NCBI RefSeq assembly: GCF_030551255.1
Contig: NZ_CP130630.1
Location: 7,049,501-7,113,500, forward strand
Length of the DNA stretch: 64,000 bases
Direction of reading: 5' to 3'
Source of the DNA: Streptomyces sp. NL15-2K
Lineage (GTDB): Bacteria; Actinomycetota; Actinomycetes; Streptomycetales; Streptomycetaceae
The translations under genes and the position numbers were made by a program. A model generated the notes under the pieces. The model was given only the letters and a program-made list of their open reading frames with translations, was not told where the DNA came from and did not search any database. Below, piece by piece: positions 35,178 through 43,892 of the stretch (position 1 is the first letter of the stretch; the number at the start of each line of letters is the position of its first letter).

Positions 35178-37135
35178 TGGCGACGATCACCGCGTCCGCG
35201 CCCCTCTCCCTACCCGGCGTCCTCAAGCACCGGGCCGTCCACAAGCTCCTGCTGATCGCCGTCGCCGCGGCGGTCCTCGTCCCGCTGGCGAACGCCCGCT
35301 GGGCCAGTGGCAGCTGGCCCGGCGCGCTCACCGTCGATGTCTCCGAACCGCTGGCCAAGACCAGCGACTGGATCATCGACAACCGCGACAGCCATCCGCT
35401 GTTCCTCTACTTCTTCGGCTACATCAGCAACGCGGTCGTCCTGTCCGTACGGGCCGTCTACCTGGTCCTCCTCGCGGCGGGCTGGGCGGGCGTCACCGCC
35501 TTCGCCGGCCTCGTCGCCTGGCGGGTGGCCGGGGTCCGGCTGGCCCTCGGCACGGCCGCCGCGTTCCTGGCCTGCGGACTGCTCGGCATGTGGGTGCCGA
35601 CCATGCAGACGCTCGCCGTGATGGTCGTCGCCGTCCTCACGGCGGTCGTCGTCGGTGCCCTGCTGGGTCTCGCCGCCGGGCTGTCCGACCGTATGGACCG
35701 CGCCCTGCGTCCCGTCCTGGACACCATGCAGGTGCTGCCCGCCTTCGCCTACCTCCTCCCGGTGGCCCTGGTCTTCGGCATGGGCGTGCCCGCGGCCGTC
35801 CTCGCCACCGTCGTCTACGCGGCCCCGCCCATGGCCCGCCTCACCTCGCTCGGCCTGCGCGGCGCCGACAAGGAGGTCCTGGAAGCGGTCGAGTCGCTGG
35901 GCTCCACGGCCCGCCAACGGCTGCTGACCGCCCGTATCCCGCTGGCCCGCAAGGAACTCCTCCTCGGCGTCAACCAGACGATCATGATGGCGCTCTCCAT
36001 GGCCGTCATCGCCTCGATCATCGGCGCGGGCGGCCTCGGTGACCGCGTCTACCAGGGTCTGTCCACCGTCGACGTCGGCGCCGCTCTCGCCGCGAGCATC
36101 CCGATCGTGCTGCTCGCCGTGATCCTCGACCGCCTCACGGGCGCGGCCGGGGAACGGCTCGGCGCCACCGAGCCCGACCAGCGCCGGCTTCGCGGCCGGG
36201 CCGGCTGGGGCGTCGCCGCCGCGGCCACCGTCGTCGTCGCCGTGGCGGTCCGCCTCCTCAACGGCACCGACTGGCCGTCCGGCTGGGTCGTCGCCATCGC
36301 CGAACCGGTCAACACCGCCAAGGACTGGATGGTCGACCACCTCTACACCGGCGTCCCCGTCGTCGGCGGCACCGCCGAATGGGCCGGGCACTTCACCACC
36401 TGGGTGCTCGACCCGCTCCGCGACGGCCTGCAGGGCCTGCCGTGGTGGTCGCTGCTGCTCATCGTCGCCGCCCTGGCCTGGGTGATCGGCACCTGGCGCA
36501 CCGCGCTCACCGCGGTCCTCGCCCTGGCCGCGATCGGTGTCCTGGGCGTGTGGGACAAGTCCCTCGACACGCTGTCGCAGGTGCTCGCCGCCGTCGCGGT
36601 CACCGTCGTCCTCGGCTTCGCGATCGGCATCGCCGCCGCACGCAGCAGGCGCCTCGAACGCCAGCTGCGTCCCGTCCTGGACGTCCTGCAGACCATGCCG
36701 CAGTTCGTGTACCTGATCCCGGTCGTCGCGCTCTTCGCCGTGGGCCGTGCCCCCGCGGTCGCCGCCGCGGTCGTCTACGCGCTGCCCGCCGTCGTCCGCA
36801 TCACCACGCAGGGCCTGCGCCAGGTCGACCCGAGCGCGATGGAGTCCGCCCGCTCGCTCGGCGCGACCACCCGCCAGCAGCTGTTCCAGGTCCAACTGCC
36901 GCTCGCCCGGCCCGCGCTGCTGCTCGCCGTGAACCAGGGCGTCGTCCTGGTCCTCGCCGTCGTCGTGATCGGCGGCCTGGTCGGCGGCGGCGCCCTCGGC
37001 TACGACGCCGTGTTCGGCCTCGCGCAGGGCGACCTGGCCACGGGTCTGGTGGCCGGCACCGCCATGGTCTGCCTCGGCCTGATGCTCGACCGGGTGACGC
37101 AGCCGACGGAACGCCGTACGAAGAAGGGAGCGTGA
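35177..37135 (+). CDS. Tandem-fused betaine/proline ABC permease
   Basis: 652 aa. Two complete BPD_transp_1 permease halves lie in one chain. The first half, ~residues 115-330, has the EAA-like loop APPMARLTSLGLRGADKEV, ESLGSTARQRLLTARIPLA. The second, ~430-640, has ALPAVVRITTQGLRQVDPSA, RSLGATTRQQLFQVQLPLA. In most related systems this is one permease that dimerises, so the fusion fixes a 1:1 heterodimer. Each half starts with a similar amphipathic lead (SDWIIDNRDSHPLF, KDWMVDHLYTGVPV), showing internal duplication. It overlaps the ATPase gene by 1 bp. Confidence 0.93.
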   Translation: MATITASAPLSLPGVLKHRAVHKLLLIAVAAAVLVPLANARWASGSWPGALTVDVSEPLAKTSDWIIDNRDSHPLFLYFFGYISNAVVLSVRAVYLVLLAAGWAGVTAFAGLVAWRVAGVRLALGTAAAFLACGLLGMWVPTMQTLAVMVVAVLTAVVVGALLGLAAGLSDRMDRALRPVLDTMQVLPAFAYLLPVALVFGMGVPAAVLATVVYAAPPMARLTSLGLRGADKEVLEAVESLGSTARQRLLTARIPLARKELLLGVNQTIMMALSMAVIASIIGAGGLGDRVYQGLSTVDVGAALAASIPIVLLAVILDRLTGAAGERLGATEPDQRRLRGRAGWGVAAAATVVVAVAVRLLNGTDWPSGWVVAIAEPVNTAKDWMVDHLYTGVPVVGGTAEWAGHFTTWVLDPLRDGLQGLPWWSLLLIVAALAWVIGTWRTALTAVLALAAIGVLGVWDKSLDTLSQVLAAVAVTVVLGFAIGIAAARSRRLERQLRPVLDVLQTMPQFVYLIPVVALFAVGRAPAVAAAVVYALPAVVRITTQGLRQVDPSAMESARSLGATTRQQLFQVQLPLARPALLLAVNQGVVLVLAVVVIGGLVGGGALGYDAVFGLAQGDLATGLVAGTAMVCLGLMLDRVTQPTERRTKKGA

Positions 37136-37136
37136 C

Positions 37137-38102
37137 ATGCGATTTCGTACGACTGCGCTACCTGCCCTAGTGGCCGGCGCGTCCTCGCTCCTGCTGCTGA
37201 CCGGCTGCGGTGCCGCCGACATGACCAAGCAGGCCTCGCCCTTCGCCAACGCCCAGGGCGCCAAGACGGTGACCCTGTCGGTGCAGTCCTGGGTGGGGGC
37301 GCAGGCCAACGTGGCCGTCGCCCAGTACCTCCTGGAGCACAAGCTCGGCTACCGCGTCGACACCGTCCAGATCGACGAGGTGCCCGCCTGGGACGCGCTC
37401 AGCCAGGGCCGGATCGACGCGCTCATGGAGGACTGGGGCCACCCCGAGGAGGAGCAGCGGTACGTCGCCGACAAGAAGACGATCACGCGCGGCGGCGACC
37501 TCGGCGTCACCGGACACATCGGCTGGTTCGTCCCGACGTACTTCGCCAAGGAGCACCCGGACGTCACCGACTGGAAGAACCTGAACAAGTACGCCTCGCA
37601 GCTGCGTACGGCGGAGAGCGGCGGCAAGGGCCAGCTGATGGACGGCTCGCCCTCCTACGTCACCAACGACAAGGCACTGGTGAAGAACCTGAACCTGGAC
37701 TACCAGGTCGTCTTCGCCGGCTCCGAGGCCGCGCAGATCACGCAGATGAGGCAGTTCGCCAAGGAGAAGAAGCCCTTCCTGACGTACTGGTACACCCCGC
37801 AGTGGCTGTTCAAGAAGGTCCCCATGACCGAGGTCAAGCTGCCCGCCTACAAGGAGGGCTGCGACGCCGACCCGGAGAAGGTGGCCTGCGCCTATCCGCA
37901 CACCCCGCTGCAGAAGTACCTCAACACGGACTTCGCGAAGAACGGCGGCAAGGCGGCCGCCCTGCTGAAGAAGTTCAAGTGGACGACCGAGGACCAGAAC
38001 GAGGTCTCCCTGATGATCGCCGACCAGAAGCTGTCTCCGGAGGAGGCGGCGAAGAAGTGGGTGGACAGCCACGAGTCCACGTGGAAGGCGTGGCTGTCCT
38101 GA
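37137..38102 (+). CDS. Quaternary-amine-binding lipoprotein of the ABC transporter
   Basis: 321 aa. Lipoprotein signal with lipobox LLTGC at ~residue 24. The OpuAC-type binding domain includes VTLSVQSWVGAQANVAVAQY, EVPAWDALSQGRIDALMEDW (Trp residues forming the aromatic cage), GHIGWFVPTYFAKEH and FLTYWYTPQWLF. The ligand is probably glycine betaine, choline or carnitine. It is the last gene of the operon. Only 3 bp separate its stop from that of the convergent PEP-mutase-like gene. Confidence 0.93.
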   Translation: MRFRTTALPALVAGASSLLLLTGCGAADMTKQASPFANAQGAKTVTLSVQSWVGAQANVAVAQYLLEHKLGYRVDTVQIDEVPAWDALSQGRIDALMEDWGHPEEEQRYVADKKTITRGGDLGVTGHIGWFVPTYFAKEHPDVTDWKNLNKYASQLRTAESGGKGQLMDGSPSYVTNDKALVKNLNLDYQVVFAGSEAAQITQMRQFAKEKKPFLTYWYTPQWLFKKVPMTEVKLPAYKEGCDADPEKVACAYPHTPLQKYLNTDFAKNGGKAAALLKKFKWTTEDQNEVSLMIADQKLSPEEAAKKWVDSHESTWKAWLS

Positions 38103-38105
38103 TCC

Positions 38106-38837
38106 CTACCTCAGCTGTGCGGCGATCTCCCGCAGAGCCGCGGTCGCCCGCCGTTGCAGGCCCGGCCCGAACGTGACGCGAGTGGCCCCGAGTTCACCGA
38201 GTTCGGTGGGCGAGGGGCCCTCGCCGTCCAGCCGGGCGTAGACGTTGATCGGCCCCTGGATCCCGGACCGCAGCAACGGCAGTACGGTCGTCGGGGCGCC
38301 GATCGGATAGACGCAGTCGGCGCCCGCGGCGACGTACGACGCGGCCCGCTCGATGGCCTGTTCGGCGGCCTGCTCGGGGTCGGTGAACCCGACCGAGAAG
38401 ACGTCGACGCGGGCGTTGACGAAGAGCCGGTCGCCGGCCGCGTACCGCACCTGCGCCAGCCATTCGGCGTGCCGCCGCGGGTCCTTGAGGACACCTGAGT
38501 CGGAGTCCTCGAGGTTGCACCCGACGGCCCCCGCCTCCAGCAGCCGCTCCACCAGCTCCTTCGGCGCGAGCCCGTATCCGCCCTCGACGTCCGCCGACAC
38601 CGGTACGTCCACGGCCCGTACGACCCGGGCGACCGCCGCGAACATCTCGTCGGCCGGGGTCGCCCCGTCCTCGTACCCGAGAGAGGCGGCCACTCCCGCG
38701 CTGGGCGTCGCGAGCGCCGGGAACCCCGCCTCGACACACACCCGGGCACTGGCCGCGTCCCAGGGGCCGGGCAGGACGAGGGGATCGCCGGCGAGGCGGC
38801 GGTGGTGCAGGGAGCGGAACGTGTCTACCTTGCTCAC
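38106..38837 (-). CDS. Isocitrate lyase / PEP mutase superfamily protein
   Basis: 243 aa, GTG start overlapping the AhpD-like stop (GTGA). TIM-barrel family with LVLPGPWDAASARVCVEAGF, VSADVEGGYG (metal-binding Asp and Glu) and CNLEDSDSG. It lacks the KKCGH-type catalytic loop of isocitrate lyase, so it belongs with the PEP mutase/phosphonopyruvate-hydrolase or oxaloacetate decarboxylase-like members. Substrate unknown. It is co-transcribed with two AhpD-like genes. Confidence 0.85.
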   Translation of the reverse strand: MSKVDTFRSLHHRRLAGDPLVLPGPWDAASARVCVEAGFPALATPSAGVAASLGYEDGATPADEMFAAVARVVRAVDVPVSADVEGGYGLAPKELVERLLEAGAVGCNLEDSDSGVLKDPRRHAEWLAQVRYAAGDRLFVNARVDVFSVGFTDPEQAAEQAIERAASYVAAGADCVYPIGAPTTVLPLLRSGIQGPINVYARLDGEGPSPTELGELGATRVTFGPGLQRRATAALREIAAQLR

Positions 38838-39286
38838 GGCTGGTAACCCCCCGGCGCGATCCTGCGGGCGACCATCACCCGGTTCCAGTTGTTGATGGCG
38901 GCGATCAGCCCGACGAGATGGGCGAGCCGGGCCTCGTCGAAGTGCTTGGCGGCCCGCTCGTACACCTCGTCGGGCACGAAGCCTCCCGCAGTCAGGACGG
39001 TGACCGCCTCGGTCAGCGCGAGCGCGGCCCGCTCCCGCTCGTCGTAGACGTCCCCGGCCTCCTCCCAGGCACTGAGCAGATCGAGCTGCTTCTGGCTCAC
39101 CCCGTGCTCGCGGGCGATCGTGAGGTGCATGTCGAGACAGAACGCGCAGTGATTGAGCTGCGAGGCCCGGATCACCACGAGCTCGGCGAGCGCGGGGTCG
39201 CCGAGCCCCTTCTTCGCGGCGGCGCTGAGCGCGGACATGGCCTGCCCGACGGCCCGGTCGAGGAGCCCGGTCCGCGGCGTCGTCAC
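38834..39286 (-). CDS. AhpD-like carboxymuconolactone-decarboxylase-family protein (copy 2)
   Basis: 150 aa, GTG start overlapping the previous gene's stop (GTGA). Core motif VVIRASQLNHCAFCLDMHLT with the redox CxxC and His of the AhpD/CMD fold, then LLSAWEEAGDVYDERERAAL, EAVTVLTAGGFVPDEVYERA and NNWNRVMVARR. These proteins are small helical peroxidase partners or disulphide reductases of uncertain substrate. It is the middle gene of a three-gene minus-strand operon and a clear paralogue of its upstream neighbour. Confidence 0.92.
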   Translation of the reverse strand: MTTPRTGLLDRAVGQAMSALSAAAKKGLGDPALAELVVIRASQLNHCAFCLDMHLTIAREHGVSQKQLDLLSAWEEAGDVYDERERAALALTEAVTVLTAGGFVPDEVYERAAKHFDEARLAHLVGLIAAINNWNRVMVARRIAPGGYQP

Positions 39287-39789
39287 TTGTGCTGCCCCGG
39301 CTCGTAGTGCCCCGGCGCCATACGGAAGGTCACACCGAACCGGTTCCACGCGTTGATCACCGCGATCGCGGAGATCAACTGCGCCAGCTCGGCCTCCTCG
39401 AAGTGCTTGGCGGCCTTCTCGTACACCTCGTCGGGCACGAAACCGTCCGTCAGGACGGTCACCGCCTCGGTCAGCTCCAGCGCCGCGAGTTCCTTCTCGG
39501 TGTAGAAGTGCCGCGACTCGTCCCAGGCGCTGAGCTGGATGATCCGCTCGACGCTCTCGCCCGCCGCGAGCGCGTCCTTGGAGTGCATGTCGACGCAAAA
39601 GGCACAGTGGTTGATCTGCGAGGCGCGGATCTTCACCAGCTCGTACAGCTTGTGGTCGAGACCCTGCTTGGCGGCCGTGTCGAGGCGGATCATCGCCTTG
39701 TAGACCTCGGGGGCGAGCTGGGTCCACTGCATCCGGGCCGGCGCCTCGGGTACGTACTCTCCGGTCGTCGTGTCGTGGTTCGTCGTCAT
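39283..39789 (-). CDS. AhpD-like carboxymuconolactone-decarboxylase-family protein (copy 1)
   Basis: 168 aa. The ATG at 39789 is chosen because it follows GAGGGC and matches family length; an upstream ATG at 39843 would run into the divergent gene's promoter. Core motif VKIRASQINHCAFCVDMHSK, then LSAWDESRHFYTEKELAAL, EAVTVLTDGFVPDEVYEKA and INAWNRFGVTF. It is the first gene of the operon, divergent from a MocR-type regulator with 47 bp between start codons, so that regulator probably controls it. Confidence 0.93.
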   Translation of the reverse strand: MTTNHDTTTGEYVPEAPARMQWTQLAPEVYKAMIRLDTAAKQGLDHKLYELVKIRASQINHCAFCVDMHSKDALAAGESVERIIQLSAWDESRHFYTEKELAALELTEAVTVLTDGFVPDEVYEKAAKHFEEAELAQLISAIAVINAWNRFGVTFRMAPGHYEPGQHK

Positions 39790-39836
39790 GCCCTCGACCC
39801 TAGGAGCGAAGCTGCCCAGGGGTATGGTCCACTTCC

Positions 39837-41246
39837 ATGCCAAGACCTTGGGCCACTCTGGGGGTCGACCTCCACCTCGAACCGGCCGGTCCGGGCCTGC
39901 GCCGGGGCCTGACCGACGCCCTGCGCGAGGCCGTCCGCACCGGCCGGCTGGCCCCCGGCACCCGGCTGCCGTCCTCCCGCGCGCTCGCCGCCGACCTGGG
40001 CATCGCCCGCAACACGGTCGCCGAGGCCTACGCCGACCTGGTCGCCGAGGGCTGGCTCACCGCCCGCCAGGGCTCGGGCACGAGCGTGGCCGTCCGACCG
40101 GTGCCCCCGCCGGCCGCCGGACCGGCACCGGGTCACCGCCCGGCGTCCCGGCCGGTGTACGACCTCGTCCCCGGCACCCCGGACCTGTCCGCCTTTCCCC
40201 GCACCGCCTGGCTGAAGGCGGCCCGCCGCGCCCTGGCGGTGGCCCCGCACGACGCCCTCGGCTACGGCGACCCGCGCGGCCGCGTGGAACTGCGCACCGC
40301 CCTGGCCGGCTACCTGGCGCGGGCCCGCGGTGTCCGCACGCACCCGGACGGCATCGTCATCTGCTCCGGCATCGCGCACGGGCTGAGGATGCTCGGCCAG
40401 GTGCTGCGGGACCGGGGGCTGACATCGCTGGCCGTGGAGTCGTACGGGCTGGACGTGCACTGGAGGCTGCTGGAACGGGCGGGGCTGCGGACGGTGCCAC
40501 TGGGGCTCGACGAACTCGGCACCCGAGTCGAGGAGTTGACGGCCGGTGACCCGGCAGGCGCGCGGGCCGTGCTGCTGACGGCCGCGCACCAGTTCCCGAT
40601 CGGCGGGGCGCTGCACCACGAGCGGCGGGCCGCGGTGGTGGACTGGGCGCGGCGCGGCGACGGGCTGATCCTCGAGGACGACTACGACGGGGAGTTCCGC
40701 TACGACCGCCGGCCCGTGGGCGCCCTCCAGGGCCTGGACCCCGACCGGGTGGTCTACCTGGGCACCGCCAGCAAGTCACTGGCCCCGGGCCTGCGTCTGG
40801 GCTGGCTGGTCGTGCCGCCGTCGATCGCCGCCGAGGTCGCCGCGGCCAAGGGCGGGGTGGACTGGTCGTGCGGGGTGCTGGACCAGCTGACGCTGGCGGA
40901 GTTCATCACCTCGGGCGCCTACGACCGCCACGTCCGGGCGGCCCGCCTGCACTACCGGCGCCGCCGGGACGCGCTGGTGGCCGAACTCGCGCGGCGGGCC
41001 CCGTCGGTCCGCCCCACCGGCATCGCGGCCGGCCTGCACGTCGTGCTCCGCCTCCCGCCGGGAACCGAGCGGGCGGCGCTGCGGGCGGCGGCCTGGCAGG
41101 GTCTGGCGGTGCACGGACTCCACCGCTACCGGCACCCGGCCGCGACCGTCGAGCGGCGTGACGCGCTCGTGGTGGGGTACGGGACGCCGCCGGACCACGC
41201 CTGGTCGGGGGCGTTGGACGCGTTGTGCGCGGCGTTGCCCGAATAG
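39837..41246 (+). CDS. MocR/PdxR-type regulator (GntR HTH fused to aminotransferase-like domain)
   Basis: 469 aa. Residues ~15-80 are a GntR winged helix (LREAVRTGRLAPGTRLPSSR, ALAADLGIARNTVAEAYADL). Residues ~110-469 are a fold-type I aminotransferase-like domain with LEDDYDGEFRYDRRPVGAL and the PLP-Lys motif YLGTASKSLAPGLRLGW. Members bind PLP and often activate divergent genes. It faces the AhpD-like operon and is followed 53 bp on by a third AhpD-like gene, so the three AhpD-like proteins may be its regulon. Confidence 0.93.
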   Translation: MPRPWATLGVDLHLEPAGPGLRRGLTDALREAVRTGRLAPGTRLPSSRALAADLGIARNTVAEAYADLVAEGWLTARQGSGTSVAVRPVPPPAAGPAPGHRPASRPVYDLVPGTPDLSAFPRTAWLKAARRALAVAPHDALGYGDPRGRVELRTALAGYLARARGVRTHPDGIVICSGIAHGLRMLGQVLRDRGLTSLAVESYGLDVHWRLLERAGLRTVPLGLDELGTRVEELTAGDPAGARAVLLTAAHQFPIGGALHHERRAAVVDWARRGDGLILEDDYDGEFRYDRRPVGALQGLDPDRVVYLGTASKSLAPGLRLGWLVVPPSIAAEVAAAKGGVDWSCGVLDQLTLAEFITSGAYDRHVRAARLHYRRRRDALVAELARRAPSVRPTGIAAGLHVVLRLPPGTERAALRAAAWQGLAVHGLHRYRHPAATVERRDALVVGYGTPPDHAWSGALDALCAALPE

Positions 41247-41299
41247 CAATTCACCTGTTTCGCATTCCTTGATTCATTTCCGCGGATAGAGTCGCTCCC

Positions 41300-41806
41300 A
41301 TGAGCGACAACGACTCCATATCCCGCCCGGCCCTGTCCCGCGTGGCCCTCAAGAAAATCACCCCCGACGTGTCCGCGGCGATGGGTTCCCTGCATGCCGC
41401 CGCCGTTTCCGCGGCGCGGGACGCCAAGGTCGAACCGGAACTGCTGGAACTGGTCAGGATCCGCGCCTCGCAGATCAACGGCTGCGCGTTCTGCCTCGAC
41501 ATGCACACCAAGGACGCCCGCGCCCAGGGCGAGACGGAGCAGCGCGTCTACGCCCTGAACGCCTGGCGGGAGACCCCCTTCTTCACCGAACGGGAGCGCG
41601 CCGCACTGGCGTTGACCGAGGCCGTGACCCTGGTGCACGACGGTCACGTCCCGGACGCGGTCTACGCCGAGGCCGCGGAGGTCTTCGACGAGGAGCAGAC
41701 CGCGGCACTGATCTGGGCGGCCACCGTCATCAACGCGTACAACCGGATCGCCATTGCGACGCGGATGGTGCCGGGGGGTTATCAGCCCGCCCGGAAACAG
41801 AATTGA
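41300..41806 (+). CDS. AhpD-like carboxymuconolactone-decarboxylase-family protein (copy 3)
   Basis: 168 aa, ATG at 41300. Core motif VRIRASQINGCAFCLDMHTK, then LNAWRETPFFTERERAALAL, EAVTLVHDGHVPDAVYAEA and INAYNRIAIATRM. It shares the CxxC/His core with copies 1 and 2 but diverges more in the first 50 residues. It is encoded on the opposite strand, after the MocR gene. The region before its start is unusually AT-rich for the window. Confidence 0.92.
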   Translation: MSDNDSISRPALSRVALKKITPDVSAAMGSLHAAAVSAARDAKVEPELLELVRIRASQINGCAFCLDMHTKDARAQGETEQRVYALNAWRETPFFTERERAALALTEAVTLVHDGHVPDAVYAEAAEVFDEEQTAALIWAATVINAYNRIAIATRMVPGGYQPARKQN

Positions 41807-41887
41807 ATTCGGGCAGCGGTTATTGCGCCGGGTCGTATTCGAATCGACCCGGCGCTGTCACTGTCCCGCCCTGATTCCTATGTGTCC

Positions 41888-42682
41888 TTATGTGTCCGGC
41901 AGTGGCTCCATGAGGCCGTCCAGCCATTCCCGCCATTCCGGGGCGCGCACGGCGGGCGCCGCCTCCAGTGGCCGTCCCGTCCAGCCCGTCACGGGCCGGA
42001 TCCCGTGCAGCGCGTTGACCAGCCACACCTCACGGCCGTCCAACTCGGCCACGGCCCGTTCGCGGTGGGCGACGCGGATGCCGCGGTGCCGGGCCCGTTC
42101 CTGGATCAGCCCGACGGTCACTCCGGGCAGCACGGGCAGGCGCGGCGGAGGCAGGCACAGGGTGTCGTCCTCCCACCACAGGACGCTGGCGGTGGCCGCC
42201 TCCAGCACCACACCCGAGGGCGAGATCAGCACCGCCTCCTCCGCGCCCTCGCCGGTCGCCCGCCGGCGGACCCGGGCCAGCGCGTCCAGGTCCGGTCCCT
42301 TGCGGCGGGGGACGGTACGCGGATCACGCTGCCCCACTGCCCAGACCCGTACGCCGGAGCCGAGCGGCGGCGCGTGCCGCAGCAGCAGCCGCAACTCCAG
42401 GGACCCGGCGACGAATTCGACCCGGGGGAACCACTCACCGGTGCGCGGCAGCGCGGCGGTCATGTCCTGCCAGAACTCCACGAGCCGACGCGGCCGCGGT
42501 CCACCGCACTCGCCGCAGGCCCGCAGGAAGCGCTCCCGGTGACGGGCCAGGCCCCGCACCCGGCCGTCGCGCACCAGCCAGGAGTCCGCGACGAGCAACC
42601 GCCCGCCGGCCTCGGCGGGGGACAGGCCACCGGCCGGCGTCCACGCCGACAGGCCTTCCGCGACCGCCGGTTGTGTCACCAC
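41888..42682 (-). CDS. PabC-like aminotransferase class IV (4-amino-4-deoxychorismate lyase)
   Basis: 264 aa. AGGAGG lies 5 nt before the GTG at 42682; a second in-frame GTG follows at once. Fold-type IV PLP enzyme: SWLVRDGRVRGLARHRERFL, the Lys in VPRRKGPDLDAL, VLISPSGVVLEAATASVLWW (the conserved Glu) and LPVLPGVTVGLI. Expected to eliminate pyruvate from aminodeoxychorismate to give p-aminobenzoate, the product of the PabAB fusion upstream in the same operon. A D-amino-acid or branched-chain aminotransferase is less likely in this context. It is the last gene of the operon. Confidence 0.85.
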   Translation of the reverse strand: MVTQPAVAEGLSAWTPAGGLSPAEAGGRLLVADSWLVRDGRVRGLARHRERFLRACGECGGPRPRRLVEFWQDMTAALPRTGEWFPRVEFVAGSLELRLLLRHAPPLGSGVRVWAVGQRDPRTVPRRKGPDLDALARVRRRATGEGAEEAVLISPSGVVLEAATASVLWWEDDTLCLPPPRLPVLPGVTVGLIQERARHRGIRVAHRERAVAELDGREVWLVNALHGIRPVTGWTGRPLEAAPAVRAPEWREWLDGLMEPLPDT

Positions 42683-42692
42683 GAGTTCCTCC

Positions 42693-43892
42693 TCAGTACT
42701 TGCCCGCCACGGCGGGCGCTCCGCCCCGCGGCCCGTAGGGCGCGTGCTCCAACCACGACCCGCACCACGGCAGCACCGGCGCGAGGGCCGCCGCCGCCCG
42801 CTGCTTGGCGCGGACGATCCGACGCCGTGGCCGCAGGTGGTGCAGAGCGGTTCCGGCGGCCTCGCTGTTGAACAGCGCCGCCGCGCGCCGCACTTCGGCG
42901 AAGCCGGCGACCGCCCCGGTGGCAACGGCTTCTTCCGCCGTCGCGATAGCCGTCGCGACAGCTTCCGCCGCCGCCGTCGCGTCGGCGATCCCGCTGTTCA
43001 TGCCGCGCGCCCCGAACGGCGGAAAGAGATGCGCCGCCTCGCCGACGAGCAGCACCCGCTGGTGCGGATCGGTGAACGAGGCCGCGACCTTGCGCAGAAA
43101 GCGGTACGTCGACACCCACAGGATCCGCTCCGCGTACCCCTCTCCCACGACAGCGGGCAGCCATCGACGTACGGCCTCCTCGGTGCCGTACGTCTCCTCC
43201 CGGTCGTCGTCACGGCACTGCAGGTCGACCTGGAAGCCTCCGGTGAACGGCACCCGCATCACGCTGCGCCCGCCCACCCCCGGATGCTCGTAGTGGAAGA
43301 CCCGCTCCAGCGGAAGTTCGGCGCCCTCGATGTCGGCGACGTCGACGACCACGTGGAAGCCCTCGCCGCGACGGCCCTCCATGGCGATGCCGAGGTCACG
43401 GCGGACCGTGGAGCGGGCGCCGTCGGCGGCGACGGCGTACCCGCCGCTCCACACGCGCCCGTCCTCCCCGGTCAGCAGGACGCCGGTCTCCGTGGCCTGT
43501 ACGGCCGTCACCCGCGCCTCCCACACGAACTCCACCCCGGCCCGCTCGCAGGCCGCGCGCAGGAAGCGTTCGGTGTCCACCTGGCGCAGGCTGGTGAAGG
43601 GCGGGGTGCCGGACGGCGGCGGGAAGGTGCGGGAGTACACCTCGCGTCCCCGGTAGAGCGTGCGCCGGGTCTGCCAGGTCCGTCCGTACGACGTGATCTC
43701 GGCGGCGAGTCCCGGAGACATCCCGTCGAGCAGGCCCAAGGTCTCCCGATGTACGAACAGGGCGCGGCTGCCCGGCCGTTCGCGGTCCTTCGGGTCGGCT
43801 TCCAGCAGGACGACGTCGAGCCCCCGCGCCCGCAGCGCGAGCGCCGCCGACAGGCCCACGGGGCCGGCGCCGACCACCACGACCGGGGTCAC
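42693..43892 (-). CDS. FAD-dependent aromatic monooxygenase
   Basis: 399 aa, GTG at 43892 overlapping the CoA-ligase stop (GTGA). Class A flavin hydroxylase: VVVVGAGPVGLSAALALRA (ADP loop), GYAVAADGARSTVRRDLGI (DG motif) and VLLVGEAAHLFPPFGARGMN, where the usual GD reads GE. Such enzymes hydroxylate phenolic or anilinic rings with NAD(P)H and O2. Given the pabAB/pabC context, an aminobenzoate or its CoA ester is a plausible substrate (inference). No signal or membrane segment. Confidence 0.9.
   Translation of the reverse strand: MTPVVVVGAGPVGLSAALALRARGLDVVLLEADPKDRERPGSRALFVHRETLGLLDGMSPGLAAEITSYGRTWQTRRTLYRGREVYSRTFPPPSGTPPFTSLRQVDTERFLRAACERAGVEFVWEARVTAVQATETGVLLTGEDGRVWSGGYAVAADGARSTVRRDLGIAMEGRRGEGFHVVVDVADIEGAELPLERVFHYEHPGVGGRSVMRVPFTGGFQVDLQCRDDDREETYGTEEAVRRWLPAVVGEGYAERILWVSTYRFLRKVAASFTDPHQRVLLVGEAAHLFPPFGARGMNSGIADATAAAEAVATAIATAEEAVATGAVAGFAEVRRAAALFNSEAAGTALHHLRPRRRIVRAKQRAAAALAPVLPWCGSWLEHAPYGPRGGAPAVAGKY

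Noticed and set aside
42693..43892. GEAAHL instead of GDAAHL read as an inactivating change in the FAD monooxygenase
   Set aside because: Glu in place of Asp occurs in active flavin hydroxylases to my knowledge. All other motifs are intact.
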